64,000 nucleotides of DNA from Inia geoffrensis (lineage: Eukaryota; Chordata; Mammalia; Artiodactyla; Iniidae), in contig CM070919.1 in the NCBI GenBank assembly GCA_036417435.1, positions 31,311,318 through 31,375,317 on the forward strand, given 5' to 3'. Position 1 is the stretch's first letter; every line of letters starts with the position of its first letter. The position numbers and the translations under genes are program-made. Below, piece by piece: positions 1 through 13,760 of the stretch. Under the pieces are notes generated by a model. That model was given only the letters and a program-made list of their open reading frames with translations. It searched no databases and was not told the origin of the DNA.

Positions 1-839
1 CATTCCAAAAATCAATTCCAAGTGGATAACTGGAAAGGAAAGCTTTAAGAAGAGAATTCAGGAAAACACTTCCATTATCTTGAAATACAGCAGGGTTGTA
101 ACAAATAAGTTACACCCAAAATATTAACCAAAATGGAAAAGATTTATAAATTTGACTATTTTTAAATTAAGAACTTCGGTTCACCAAAAGAAAAACCATA
201 AAAAGTGAAAAGACAAGCCACAAAGGATATTTATAAGGAACTCCTTCAAGTTTTTTTTCATTTTCTATCTAATTGTTAGAATATAAAAATAACTTCTAAA
301 AACCCACGGAAAAGGAGCAGATGATGCAATTGAACAGATGGCAAAATATTTGGCAGGCACATGACACAAGAGAAGTACAGATGGCTAATAAACATGAAAA
401 TGGCATTATTAGGGAAATGAAAATTAAACCATAAGATATCCCTACACGCTCGCTAGTTCGGCAAAAATTAAGAATATTGGCAATACCAAATATTAGCAAC
501 AATGGGAAGCACCACAAATTCTTATATGCTGCTGGTTTCACTATAGATACAACCATGTTGGAAAACAGTGTAACGCTAGGTAAAAAAACGAAAGCTATTC
601 ATGCTGTTTGACCTGGCAATTCCAGTCCTAGAGCTATACCAACTTATTTGTACTGGACATTTAGAGCAATATCATTCGTAATTACTCTAAACTGGGAGTG
701 GAGTTTATAGCATGGAACATGAGTGAACTTCATATACACATAGATAAATCTTCCTATCATATCATTTAGTGACAAAAAGCAAGTCATGAGAGAGTGTTTA
801 GCAGATGATTCAACTCATATAAAATTTAAAAACAGACCA

Positions 840-1138
840 GGGGCTTCCCTGGTGGCGCAGTGGTTGAGAATCTGCCTGCCAATGCAGGGGACACGGGTTC
901 AAGCCCTGGTCTGGGAAGATCCCACATGTCGCGGAGCAACTAAGCCCGTGAGCCACAACTCCCGAGCCCACGCGTCTGGAGCTTGTGCTCCGCAACAAGA
1001 GAGGCCGCGACGGTGAGAGGCCCGCGCACCGCAATGAAGAGTGGCCCCTGCTCGCCGCAACTAGAGAAAGCCCGCGTGCAGAAACGAAGACCCAACGCAC
1101 ACAAAAATAAATATTAAATAAATAAATATTCAAAAAAC
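840..1138 (+). mobile_element. CHR-type SINE (long form)
   Basis: The copy opens with the tRNA-like head (GGGCTTCCCTGGTGGCGCAG, then a B-box-like GGGTTCAAGCC). It continues with the CHR body and ends in an AAATAAAT-type tail. A direct repeat AAAAACAGAC at 828-837 and 1139-1148 looks like the target-site duplication. Peptides predicted across it on either strand are by-products of the SINE. Confidence 0.93.
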
Positions 1139-2252
1139 AAAAACAGACTAAATGAAACCTTATCAATTTGGGATGTATTCAGAGGAGTGAAAACCAGAAA
1201 GAAAGGCAAGAAAATGATTACAATAAGTTAGTCGCCCTCTCTTTGGGGACAGGGAGGGTGTTGTGGTTACAGAGGTTTACCTGGAGGGCTTCTGGGCTTC
1301 CCAGGATGCTCCACTTCTTGACTTGGGCCGTGGTTAAACAGGTTTCTGCTTTACAGTCTTTTATTAAATTCTATAAATGAGCTCTGTTCATTTGTTTTCC
1401 TGATATAGTTTATTTTTTGATTAAGAAGATGCTAATTAATAAAGAGAGGGCAGCCAAAAAGATTTTAAAATAGAGGATGAGGTTAGCAGAAAACGTAACA
1501 CCCCAGTAAGAGACGAGGAAGCACGTGGCTCTTCTCACCCTGATGTCCTTTACTCTTGGGGCCTCCCTGCTCACCCTGACAGCCTAAATCTGCTGAACAC
1601 CTGCTCTACGACTGAGGGCAGTGAGAGACTTCAGACCTTCTCCCAGATGTGCAGAGGGGTTACTGTTCGCCTCCACGGGACACACAGAGCACCCAAGATG
1701 ACCCAGAGACTTTCTCTTAGCACCGGAAGTGTGCACAGTGGGGAGGATGGAACAGTGCCCAAGCGTGGCTCGAGGGCGAAACTGCCAACAGCATGCATCA
1801 AATGATCCTGGGTGATCCTCAAAGTAAAAAAGCGAAAACCTGTCTGCAAGAGTGCAGGGACTGTTCTCAAATCACTGCAGTTACACGTATTCGGTGACTC
1901 ACGACAGTTGTTCCAAGCAGCTCAGGTGAGAACATTCTACGTGCTCTGGATTAAGGCAGGTGACGTCATGGGGGTGATAAATTCACAAAGAGTAGCTTGG
2001 GGTCTGAGTGCTAAAAGCTCCTCTGGTACAAAAAGGATTCACCAGTAGTTAACATAACGTGAAAGAAATGCTGTGTGCTTCAGAGCAAAGAGTGGACTTC
2101 AGATACCATCAACTTCTGTGATTTACAGATGGCTTCAAAGAGCCCTATGAGTTCAACAGAGCTACCTTGAGTGCGTCTGTAAAACATGGGCTCTCTCTTC
2201 CAACGATGCAGCTTGCACTCCAGCAGCTTTACAATTTGAGCTTCCACATTCA

Positions 2253-2253
<1 letters not shown>

Positions 2254-2292
<39 letters not shown>
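2254..2292. repeat. (CA)n microsatellite
   Basis: An uninterrupted CA dinucleotide run of about 39 bases. An (AAAC)n run of about 20 bases lies at 2380-2399. Confidence 0.97.
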
Positions 2293-2296
<4 letters not shown>

Positions 2297-3479
2297 CAAT
2301 GGCTTGAAAATAAAAGGTCCCAAACCCACCGATCTTGCCCAACTCCTCCATTTTGCAGATAGAGGAGCTGAAATTGAAGAAACAAACAAACAAACAAACT
2401 GAAGTTGAGAGAGTGTAGGGGGTGTCCTCAGAGCAACCCAGAGCACTACCAGCAAAGCGAGACTGGAACGGAGACTGTCTGCTTCCTGCGTGTGCTTCTC
2501 CAACGTGTGACATTTGCTCCTTACCCACAGGCAGACAAATCCAAACCAGTGAACATAAAATAAGGAAGGCGAAAACAGACCTAATAACCGATGGCACCTA
2601 CGTCATCAGACTTTTGTCAGGATTAAATGAGTTTATAATTGGACACATTTAGAACAGCCCCTGGCGCGTAACCAAGAGCTGGGGTAGTGTTTACTCTTCT
2701 CATAAATGACACTTTTCTGTACGCACTTTGTTATCACACTGTTCTAGCTCTACCAAATGCCAGCGTGAAGTTTTAAAAAGGCCACAAACCCATACAAGGA
2801 ATGAAACTAGCAACTCGTGTTCTCCAGTCAGAGTACGACAGCTGCGGGGAGGAAACTCTGATATGCGCCACGGACAAGGGCTTAATGGCCGAACAATTTA
2901 CACGTAATGCATCTCCTCCCCGCAGTTCTAGCCACAAATAGTTTTATCACCACTAACCACATGCTCAGGGTAGGTTTAGGCGCTGGCAGCAGCTAGTTTG
3001 TTTTATCTTGACATTTGTCATGAAGAGTGAAGAGGGGGCACAATGACGTGTGTTTCTGACATGTGAACATATGCTTGCAGAAGTAGGTCTTAGAGAAGAA
3101 AGCATAGGAAGTCAAGAGTCCCAGGGGTGCTGGCCTCAGCCCCAAATCTGCCTGGCAAGGCGACGTCCCATATACTCGGGCAGAGTGGCCCAGTGTCCTG
3201 CAGGCAGTCTGTCCTCACCCAGCTACGTCCCAATAGGAGGCCCACCCCACGCTGGGGGGCTACGGCTCTCTCTCTCCCTGTTGTTACCTTAACCACAGAG
3301 AAGAGAGCGCTCCTGACGCTGAAACAGATCATTCCTCTTATTGTAATCCTCTAGCTGCCCGTGTATGAGGAGCCAGTTGTGTGTATAGGCAAAAGCAAGA
3401 TTTTTAAAAATTTTACTTATTTTTATTATTCCTACCACTCTGCTAACTTAAACAGGTACTAAAGAATTTGGGGTCCAGG

Positions 3480-3620
3480 GACTTCCTTGGTGGTCCAGTG
3501 GTTAAGATCCCACGCTCCCAATGCAGGGGGCCTGGGTTGGATCCCTGGTCGGGGAACTAGATCGTGCATGCTGCAACTAAGAGCCCGCATGCCACAACTA
3601 AGACCCGGTGCAGCCAAAGA
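3480..3620 (+). mobile_element. CHR-family SINE, short variant
   Basis: It begins ACTTCCTTGGTGGTCCAGTGG and carries GGGTTGGATCCCTGGTCGGGG, a diverged relative of the other SINE heads in this window. The flanks AAGAATTTGGGGTCCAGG (3462-3479) and AAGAATCTGGTGTCCAGG (3621-3638) are an imperfect 18-bp target-site duplication, consistent with an older insertion. Confidence 0.88.
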
Positions 3621-4289
3621 AAGAATCTGGTGTCCAGGAGTAACATACAGAGTGGCTTAAAGGATGAAGAACTGAAGTCCAGAGGAATTGTTCTCAGCAG
3701 GTATTGAGAACAAGTTTTACATCAGCCAAACCCCTTCTGTAACAGCTTCTAAGACTTGACAATTTCCTGGTTTGCTGTAGAGACAGAAAAAGAGCGATCC
3801 CCTGTCACAGTTCTGATATCTGGTGTTCGGTGTGTTTTCAGTTCATGATACACTTTGAAGTACCATGTTGAGCATTCAATTTTAAGTGAACAGAGAGAAA
3901 ACGTTTAATAACAATTGAAGTTTGGCTCAGAGAGTTTAAAATATTAAGAATAAAAATGCACTCATTTAAAATGAGAAATCAAAAGGTAAACAACTAGCAT
4001 TCCTCACCACAAGGCAAGAGATCTTTGAGTTAATATGAAATGAAGAAGACGTTTGAAGATATTCACAGCCATTAACTATTCCTGTTAAAAAATGTACATT
4101 GAGGGTCTGTTTTATTTGGGGAGGAGGGCTAATGCCAAGGCATAAAGTTGAAAGGAATCAGAGAAAAGAGACAGTAGGTCTGATTAAGAAGAAGGAGTGG
4201 GGGCATTCGTTATAGATTTAATTTCTAGGCAGTAATGACTTTCTGTCTTCATTTGTTCTTTGAGAATTAACTCTGAGAGTCCCTCCATT

Positions 4290-4550
4290 AACATTTATTC
4301 AGCGCGTACAGGGGCCACACCACTGGCCCAGGCAAGGTTAGAATTGGCGATGCCCCGGGGTAAGTGGCAATTAGATCCATATTCTTAAATTTGAATCCCC
4401 TCACCCTCTCCCTTCCTTTTCCCCTTCTTCCCTTCTCCCTTCCTTCCTTGGATATTTACTTAGTACCCGCCATGTGCTAGGCATCTTTCCAAGCTCTGAG
4501 AGTGAAATGAACCTCTGTCTTCACGAGACACACAAGCTGGTGGTGATCTG
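4290..4550 (+). repeat. Ancient mammalian-wide repeat remnants (L2/MIR class)
   Basis: Two fragments carry the motif seen in many old mammalian repeats: TTTATTCAGCGCGTACAGG near 4296 and TACCCGCCATGTGCTAGGCA near 4463. Between them, 4400-4449 is an almost pure pyrimidine tract. The family assignment is from motif recall only. Confidence 0.45.
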
Positions 4551-4796
4551 ACTTGGTGGGACAGTCAATGCTGAATCTGTTTGGGATACCACACAGGTGG
4601 GGAAAAAGCAGCACAGAAAGTATTAAGTAATTCTGGGTCTAGGAAGGATTATTACAAAGACTGCAACCGCCACAGAGAAAGCTCTGGAAAAAGAACATTG
4701 CTTGTTTCATAGTATAAATGAAACAAACAAAATGCTGCAAATGGTCAAGATGAGCGATGTCAGAGGCAACGTCAGAAGACCAGGGCTCATGTCTCA

Positions 4797-4935
4797 CTTT
4801 CCTCTAACTTGATCAATAATCTTGAGCAAGTCTATGTATTTAAGCCTCTGTTACCATCTCTGTAAAAGAAGCATAATACCATCTAGTAGTTTGCAGAGGT
4901 CAGTGATGAGATGAAAAGGGATCATGTGTGTGTGG
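4797..4935 (+). repeat. MIR fragment
   Basis: The order of degenerate motifs (cttgagcaagtc, taagcctctgttaccatctc, tgtaaaagaagcataatacc) follows the MIR core in sense orientation. It is strongly diverged. Confidence 0.6.
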
Positions 4936-6679
4936 AAAGACTTTGTGGAGTACAATAAAAATATGACATTATCACTAGAAAGTGCGGGGTAGGTCGAGTC
5001 AAAGCTAGAAATAGAAAGACACTTGCTGACCACCCCCTATTAGGTTCAACTGCCGAGAATTTGAGAAACTAAGGGTTCACTGTATGGTAAAGAGGATGTT
5101 TACTTTTTTCCATTTCTCATTTTCTCTTCCTTCTACAATTATTAACCACAGAATATTTACTAGAAAAGCAACACAGATGCACCTCAATTTAAGAAAATGC
5201 AGTACATAAAAATGTATATTTACAAAATGAATTGATTATTTCCAAAGGAACTCCTTTAAGTAACAAGTTTACATGATCATATAAAAATTCAGTGATTTAC
5301 CAAAAGCTGTTTTATACACAATGTCTAAAGCAAAACTGTGCACATATTCTGGTGTATATACATTTGATTGGTGTTTTAGCAAGTTGTAAACATAGCTTTA
5401 AAAGCTCCTAAGATTTGGCTATTTTGCAAAATAGCATATCTTATAGAATATTTCAATTTCTGATATTACAACACGGAGCTGGATTTCTATCATCTCATAA
5501 AACGAATGGCCAGTATTCTATCTGCAGCATTATTCCTTAATTGTCTACCGAAGACCACGCTAGTCTGAGCTACCTCCCGAAAATCTGGGGCAATCGTCAC
5601 TTACTGCTGTGATCTCAGAAATGCTACTCTCCGGTTTGTGAAGTCACCGTAAGACATTCTGATTTGAGAAAGTTCCTTGTCCATCACCACGTTCCTGCCA
5701 AGCTTTCAGTAGTAAAGCTGGTTTCTGACTTGCACTTGAGCTTGGTCATGGACGCTGCAGGAGGGACGCTAGTCCGAGACCTGCCAACGAACAGCCTTAA
5801 TATTCCTGTTCCCCCATGGTACTATATACAGCTTAATGGTCTCATACTGAAGAAAGAAGACATGATCATTATTTGTGATTTATTATTCTCTTAGTAGAGA
5901 CTTAGTCACCTTCAGATAATCCTTGCTGTGGCCCAATAAAGCAGCAAGGGTTCCTTAAAAGTTCTTGGAGGGCTATTTTGCAAACCTGTGCCTCGGCTCC
6001 CAGATAATTTAAAATACTGATAGACTTTGAGGTCATTCAATGATTCTATGATATAATTCTGTATCCTCTTCCCAGATATAGTCTGCTTATTTTTTTTAAG
6101 AAAAAGGTTTTTTTTTCCCTCTTTGTTCATAAGAAAAAAAAAAAACTTTTTTGTAAGATATGTCCAGTGCAAAGCTATGTTTTGCTTGCTTCCTGGAGAG
6201 ACCAGCTGGCAGAAAAAAAGCAGAGAAAATAAAGGAAAAAAGCCAAATCCCTGAACAGGCTGACTCAGCTCTTCACTGTTAGTGCTGTCAGTATTGGTTT
6301 TTGTCTTCCCTTTTCAAAAAGCTGCCAGGGATTAAGAGAAAAAAATAAAAGGGTGAGGAGGACAGTTTGGCGGAGGAAGTTAACATCCTGGGCTTTGCGA
6401 CGTTGGAGGTTAAGAAGCTTCAGCCCCTTCTCTGGCGGCCATGGTAACAGAGCAGCCGGAAGTGTGTTGTTCCATGTCACTGTCACACGCCATGACACAC
6501 TCATCATAAAGCCCTCCCCGAAAAGCCCAGGCTTTCTACAGTATACTCATAACCAGGTACCTGACCAGTTTGCCTAGGAAAACATTTCTGTCCAAAGAAT
6601 TTGTGGCAAGAGGAGTTTCTTAGAGTAAGTAATATGATGGTAGAAAAAATGTCTGCAAGTCATTTAAAACCCCGTGCTG

Positions 6680-6890
6680 GGCCTGGCGGCGCAGTGGTTG
6701 AGAGTCCGCCTGCCGATGCAGGGGACACGGGTTCGTGCCCCGGTCCGGGAAGATCCCACATGCCGCGGAGCGGCTGGGCCCGTGAGCCATGGCCGCTGAG
6801 CCTGCGCGTCCGGAGCCTGTGCTCCGCAACGGGAGAGGCCACAGCAGTGAGAGGCCCGCGTATCGCAAAAAAACAAAACAAAACAAAACA
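6680..6890 (+). mobile_element. CHR-2-like SINE with target-site duplication
   Basis: The body matches the other CHR-2-like copies in the window (GCGCAGTGGTTGAGAGTCCG through GGAGAGGCCAC). The first bases of the head are altered. The tail is an AAAAC-repeat. The flanks AAAACCCCGTGCTG (6666-6679) and AAAACCCCGCGCTG (6891-6904) are a 14-bp duplication with one mismatch. Peptides read across it on both strands are SINE artefacts. Confidence 0.95.
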
Positions 6891-7629
6891 AAAACCCCGC
6901 GCTGTGAACTGGCCCGCCCACGTAGCAACCCCTCCAGGTCCTCGGCATCCTAACCAAGCCTGCTATCTCCCTTTGCTCCGATCCCAGGTGATGGCTCAGA
7001 AAAACTTCTTTTTTGTGAAGCCTGTCGGAGAAAAATGTCTTAATCACAAGACTATCTTGAGTCTTAAAGGCACAGAACCAACTTCTCATTTTTTGCTTGT
7101 ATCTAGGGGACATTTTGCATATTAAATACCTAAAATTCTGTTTGGAAGGGGCCAGCAGACGAAAATCCCGTGGACGGCACAGAGACCTGGGGAGCCCGAG
7201 GCTTGATTTTTGTCAAGGCCGCTGTTCCCACCATGTGAAAGACCAGTGGTGGGAGAGCCAAGTGGTTGAGAGCAAAATCTCAGGAGCCAGTTGGATCTGG
7301 CTTGAAATTCTGTGCTTTTAGTTACTAACCGAAAAAAGTTGACAACTTAACTTAAACTTTCACAGGGCTCCGGCTTGTTACTCTTAAATTGACATATAAA
7401 TAAAACCAACCACGTAAGTTCTGAAATCATATACCTGAAGAGCCAGCATGATGGCTGGGACAGAACACTTGCTCGTCCTAGTGCGATCACCTGCTTACGG
7501 CGACTGTTTAGCAAATATAACATGATAATTTCACCAACTTTTCTTATTGATGCTCCTCTGTGTTACTAAATTGTGGGAACTTTTGTACTGTTTTTAAAAA
7601 TCTTTTAAAGTACAATATAAAGAATTAAC

Positions 7630-7805
7630 ATTCATGGAGCCAGACACTGTGGCATGTGGTTTAGGTAATACACTATATCTCGTGTAAAATTTACGGTAAC
7701 CTTCTGAAATAAATATCATTATGTCCATTTTAGTGATGAAGAAACTGAGGCTACAGACTTTAAACAACTTTCCTAAGACCACACATCTCAGAAGTGCCAT
7801 GATAG
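7630..7805 (-). repeat. MIR fragment, reverse orientation
   Basis: The motifs AATATCATTATGTCCATTTT and GATGAAGAAACTGAGGCTAC, then a diverged form of the usual CCTAAGACCACACA, match the reverse-orientation MIR core. Confidence 0.65.
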
Positions 7806-10800
7806 AAAAATTTATGTGTGACTAAATCGCTATGTTACCAGCAGCGTGATTTATGCAGGGGTCTTTTATTCATTCCACAAATATTTGCTGAGTTTCTTCA
7901 ATATCCAAGGCATTGTTTTTCCTATTTGCCATTTCAGTTATGTCAAGGGCCAGTTGACTTTTCGCTTAGTAAATTATAATTTCCTTCTCTAGAATAACAG
8001 CAGTTTTCCCCTGTAGTCCTGTTACAATTCAGTATCCAAGTTTTTGGCAGGACTCAAGTTTGCCTCATGAGCTTTAGATAATTACAAACTTTTTTTTCTC
8101 CTTCTAGTTAAATACTTTGTCTTTTGAAAATCTTATTTTTTTTAAAAATAATCAAAATATTCATTATAATCCTATAGAATCAGGTTTTTGCTCATATGTG
8201 TGCTTTTAAAAATTAAGCTTCAGATGATTACAAAAATCTCAATCATTGAATCCAATTAACTTTCATAAACAAAAATCATTTAAAAAATATTTTCGTTACT
8301 TCCAATGGACCCTAAATTTGAGCTTACTTAAACAGATTTCCCTTTGTTTCGCATTCCTGGAATGTCACACCAATTAGATACGCAAGCATCGTTTTAGGAC
8401 TTAATATTCACTACACAGGAGATAGTCTCTCCAACGCAAACCAGTCGTATTTTGTTGATTTCTTTGAAAAATGGCAAGTAGCCCTAACACTTGACTCCTC
8501 TACTAGATTTTACTGGATGAGCAGTTTCACCATACCTCCAGGGAAAAGACACAGAGATAAATGCTCACACTTTCCTTTTCTTTTAGTTCTTGGAGAGTCA
8601 CTATGGCGAAGCATTCACTCCCTTCCCAGACTCAACAGATCTGTGATTGGATGTATTTGAACTCTAAAGGAACTGGCTCTTTTCCTTGTCCTAATTCCCC
8701 ATGCTGGATCGTGGCTCAGGAGGGAAATAAGACACCAAGCTTTCTGAAATTCAGAAATTCCTCCAGTGCATCATTTCATTCTATAAATTACTACTTTCTC
8801 CTGATGGATGAGGGGAATCACCATTTCTCTAGTGCAGGAGGTCGAGTTTGGAAAACAGAAGTGGCTCGTCAATCTTCCAGCAGTTAACCGAAGATGTGCT
8901 GGGTTACTCCTGAGGAATTCACTCACAGCGTCATCAGGACTTACACGCTCATTATTTAATTGCTATCACAGCGTGTTGAGGGCTCTTTAGAGGAAGAATG
9001 GCATCCTTCAGCACTTTGGCAGCAGACTACCTGCCTCGATCAACTAACGAGGCACGTTCGAGGAGCAGATTTTCAATGCACAGGCCTTAACTTTAATTGC
9101 ATCATTGCCAGTTTTCATTTAAATCAAGCCACACACTTGGGGACGGAGATGACCTGGTGTTTCTATTTAAGAACATCAATGGCGTTTCCATGTTGAATTT
9201 CAGTTTGTTTGTACTCTGCCCATAGTTTAAGACCATGAGGTTTCTGGAAAGAGTTTATCTATTTCTGAATGCTTCTATTTTGCTCAGTGAGTAATGGTGA
9301 CATGGAAATTCTAGCTGCTGTCATGGAGAGGGATTTGCCTTTGTGCCATCTGACATAGTTATGTCCATTCCTGACGGGCCCCGAATGTTTGCTGTTGTTC
9401 TAATCCCTAGGAAAGAATGTGGGGCGGATATTCAGTTATGACTCATTTTACAGGGTGGTTAGGGTCTGTAAAGATGCATGTAACTCACATAATATTTTAA
9501 ATTGGGACAGTTTAGTTTTAAACATTATTTTCTTCTTTTCTTTAAGGAAAAATGCCTCTTGAAGTCCAACATCCGAAGATTCATGAAAGTAGAGTTGTTC
9601 TGTTCAGGAAGGGAAAGGGGGCCCATGGGAACTTGTCCCCAAGCACTGCCCTAGTCTCTCAGTCCCTGAGGCTCTTCTAGAAAACTCCTAAATCTACTTA
9701 GCGGACAGATTTTTAAAATCCCATCCCACAGTAGCCAATGAAGAATTACAGGATTGAGAGAAGAGACCCTTCTAATATATGTCCTCTTCAACCTAAATTT
9801 CACAGAATGGACTGGTTTAATTACAGGCCACCTGGAAGTGCTAACAATTTAACAATTTATGAGACTCTGTAAGCCTCTCCTTCCCTTAGCTGATGTTCTT
9901 GGGGCACTTCCAGTCTCAAAAGCCAGTGGTCTGCTTTGTAGCGTTGCTGTGAGAGGGCTGGAAGGAGTGAATGATTTGTTCTTTATGCAGCTGGTAAAGA
10001 AGAAATGCCAAAAGTTCTACATAGCCTGTAACCAAACACTTTCTTTTTTTTAAAAAAATCTATTGGAGGGTGATTTTGGAGGAAGAGGCGTTCCAAATAA
10101 CCCCCCTGCTTTCATTGACATGGTCCATGTGTCACTGGGGATAAACTTTCCTCTCTCTTCCCCAGGTTAGAAAATGAGCTTAATGTGCTGAGATTGAAGC
10201 CGGAATCCACGGAGCTGCCATGGAGCCACCCCGAGGATGTGCACAGCCAACTCGGCGCCCAGGAGGTATTCGACTTTCTCTGAGATGTAGTTCACGGAAC
10301 ACATGTAATGACATGTTGACTCATTACACGCAGGATTTTGTAAAATACTCATGGTGGCACTGATTTCCATCATCACCTAGTGACTCTTTCTTGTAGGCTG
10401 AATCCAGTAAAGGCATTAGAAAACTCTTAATAGAACCCTTTACTTTGGATGTGTGATTTGAGAACACGTGTATTTATTTGTCACCTTGGCACCAACCATC
10501 TGTCTCTGTCTCCTCATCTAACATTTATCCTTTAACATTCGCCCCCATGAACCACGCTTGTTCATTTCCACATCTAAGGGTTCTCTCTTTCTTGAGAGTC
10601 AGCTTGGTTTCAACCACACTTGTACATAACCAGATATGTTCTGCCTTTGAAGTTTCACCTCGAGCTCCACCTTCTCTCAGGAAGGGCCTGATACTCCCAA
10701 CGGACCTTCTTAGAGAACATTCATTGCAGAGCTTCACTGTGTTCAATTTAGCACCTTATGAATTTCTACTTGCTTGCTGTTTGCTTGTTTTTTTTATGTG

Positions 10801-11404
10801 CAAGGTTTGGCTCCACTGACCCAAGTCTCCTGTTACTCAAAAAGCAACTCATATACTATATATGGTAACTATTTGCATGTACACCCACATATATACACAT
10901 ATACGTATCCGTCCATGTACATGTAGCACATAATATTGTGCCAGGAACAGAGAAGGTATCCAAGCATTTATTGAACTGAATTAAATTCAAAATTGTATCA
11001 GTTATGTCAATTAATAAGAAAAGCAGCTTATTTTAATAATTTACCACCTTCTGAAAAAGATAGCAAATTGGAAAGCAGAGACCTAGTTTTCATCCTTTAA
11101 CTTTCCTCATTATATAAAAATTTGAGAGGTGACTATAACAATGTCACCTATATATAAACTTCATTTTGAAATTGTTCACCAGAATACTTGTCATTCTTCA
11201 AAAGGCTTAGTGGATAGGCAACGAGCACACTTGCTCTTTCCTAAAGAAACAAATTCTTAGAAATAATAATAATAGTAGATTGAGAGATGGAAAGAACAGA
11301 GAGTGACAATGGGGAACGGGGGAGCTTTCAAGCATTATGAATAAGGACACATGAACGATTGTGGGAGAGAATATGCATGGGCTTAGCACAGCTTTTATTT
11401 AACT

Positions 11405-11640
11405 GGTGAACCCCAGGCACAGCCCTTCTTATCTGCATACTTGCTCTTCTGTGCTCCCCGAGCACCTCTTCAACTTTGTAAAATAGCACTCACCATGCTT
11501 TAAATTACTTGATTTTCTCTCTCTGTCTCTCCCACTAGACTATACGCATCTTTAGGAGAGGGACTGTGGTTTGTTTGTATATTTTATCCTTCATGCCTAG
11601 CACAGGCCTTTGACATAGAAGACACACAACTAAAAGGTAT
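11405..11640 (+). repeat. L2 3' fragment
   Basis: CCCACTAGACTATACGCATC, GGAGAGGGACTGTGG and CATGCCTAGCACAGGCCTTT appear in the order typical of a LINE-2 3' end in sense orientation, with many substitutions. Confidence 0.6.
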
Positions 11641-11987
11641 GGGAAGAATAACCCTAGGAAAACTCATCCCTCCTAAGCTATCATGAGCTATGCCGAGTTC
11701 TTTAATTCCAAAACTCCATGCATTTCTCCAAATATACAGGAAGAGGAACAATATTAATACATTAAACTATGACAAAGTCTTTTGTAAACTTGGAAAGTTT
11801 GTTCCCAGATTCCTGTTCTAATTCCCAGTATTATAATGGTTCCTTCCAAAAAAAGTGGTCTGGCATTTCCAAACAGTAGCAGAACATGGGCAAAATTAAA
11901 GTCTCTTCAAATGTTTTTTGGTAGCACTTTTGATTACAATGTCATGTCTGTTGTGACAGAAGAGCAGTTCCATTGATTCCAGTTATT

Positions 11988-12012
11988 CTTAGGTGGTGTT
12001 TTTCCACCTAAG
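11988..12012. other. Short hairpin, 9-bp stem
   Basis: CTTAGGTGG and CCACCTAAG are separated by TGTTTTT. There is no terminator-like context in this eukaryotic intron. It is recorded only as a structure. Confidence 0.6.
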
Positions 12013-13479
12013 TAAGTATAGAAAATATGTCCCCAAACTCTCACATCTTCAAGGTATTTTTACACCTTTAGACAATGAACAGCATGAAAGAAGTCATTCT
12101 ACAGGTTGGCTTGAAATGTGTCATTGCTGAGATTCTGAGAAATGTTCCCAACATAACTAACCTCATAGACAGCCAACTTGGTAGCACCAAAAATCATATG
12201 AAACAAGTTGTTCCCCGGGAACAGGTATAATGGATAATACGACTGCTGCACTTGCCGGCGTCTGCTGTAAAGTTAAATTCTTAAAGCTGTTTTTAAACCT
12301 GGGATGGACTTTACCAATGGAGAAAGAATATTACCTCATACAAAACTCTAGCTGCTTTTTTTTTCCTACCCAGGTTACACTATTCTCTGGAATGACAAGT
12401 CATTTTGCCGTTTGACTAGTGGTGCACGTTTACCCCATATCCTATTTCCAAGTGTCAACAGCAGACTCACCAAAAAACAAACAAACAAAAGCATGCTTAA
12501 TGGCAACCCTGAAACCAAATTTATGAAATCACAAGTACCAATATTCTACCAGATGATCCTACATACATTCTGTAGTCTATATAAAGCCTCAACCCTGAAA
12601 GGAGCACCCAAAGAGGTTGGGTGTCACTAGATTGTTTCTCAAGCAGCCTCACAGAGACATTACCTCGATGAATTTTCCACCCTCTAACATTTGGCCCATG
12701 GCCTTGCAGGCTCGGAAAGCTGATCTGTCAGCAAAGCTGGAGCAAAATCACATCTCAGAGGTGGACTTACAACTCAAAGAGCACAGAGCACTAAAGAGTG
12801 ATGTCAAGATGCAAACATAGTAATTTACAGCGAGAACCATAAATGTCAGATGGACTGAAACACTCCTGGGGCAAAAGCCAGCACATTCTCTCTCTGTGGA
12901 CAGACGCGGAGGGAGAGCCAGGTCATAACCAGAATGTCGCTTGGTGATAGAAAAAAGTGGAACAAAGGGAATAAATGGTAAATCAATCAAAGGCGAGGCT
13001 GGAATTCAGATTCTAGTTCTATGACTTTCTGATTCACACTGACATTTCACACTAGCCATAGGTGACCCACCAGACTCACCAAGCCACCGGAGACCCAGCT
13101 CTCTGGGGTGGCAGAGGCTGGGAACTGCAGGCTCGCCTGGGTGGGTAATTCATCTTTCTGAAAGACAGGCTCTTCCTTTGTTATAACTAATTCTGGGAGA
13201 TGCTAAGGTGACATTTACTCTCTCTGCCAATGCTATTTAAGGTATCATCAGATTCATTCTTTTTCCTTTTCTCCTTTTTATTTATTTTTTGTTGTCATCC
13301 TTTCTTCCCTATCCACACCACCACCACCACCAAACAAGTCTAGGTCCTCATCTCTTTATGAGGGGCAGGGGCCTAACTGGTCTACCTACTTCAAACCTGT
13401 CCCACTGCCCAACTCCAAAGATCACTACTATATAAATCAACCTTAAATTAGCGTTTTGTACGTGTCTCTTCCCATTTTC

Positions 13480-13760
13480 CTAACTTCACTCATACCAAAC
13501 ACTCTCAGTGACTCCTACTGCCTTCAAAGTTGAGTTTGAATTGCTTGGCTTGCTGTTCAAATTCTTTCATATCTGTGCCCAATTTATTACCATTTTTCTA
13601 CTGCATGAAACTTCGACTCCACTCAAATCTACCGTCTCTTAATATCCTATGTGCACTCCAACTCCTGCCTCTGCTCGTTCCTGGGTTCCTGGGGTCAACT
13701 CAAGATCTTTCTCCTCCATAAAAATGTCTCTGAAGGTCCAAATCTGAAACTGACCTTTCC
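13480..13760 (+). repeat. L2 fragment
   Basis: The text runs from cactctcagtgactcctactgc to tctttctcctccataaaaatg and has the character of LINE-2 3' sequence. It is strongly diverged. The open frame inside it is not supported as a gene. Confidence 0.5.

Noticed and set aside
840..1138. tRNA gene-like A and B boxes in SINE heads
   Set aside because: These are the tRNA-derived promoters of CHR SINEs. They are followed by the SINE body, not a tRNA cloverleaf.
6601..7125. A 174-codon frame and antisense partners around 6.6-7.1 kb
   Set aside because: The readable part comes from the CHR SINE body. The same peptide strings recur at the SINEs near 14.5, 18.9, 34.6, 35.1 and 52.4 kb.
10167..10376. 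A 69-codon minus-strand frame near 10.2 kb
   Set aside because: The short frame has no recognised domain and no supporting splice or promoter signals.
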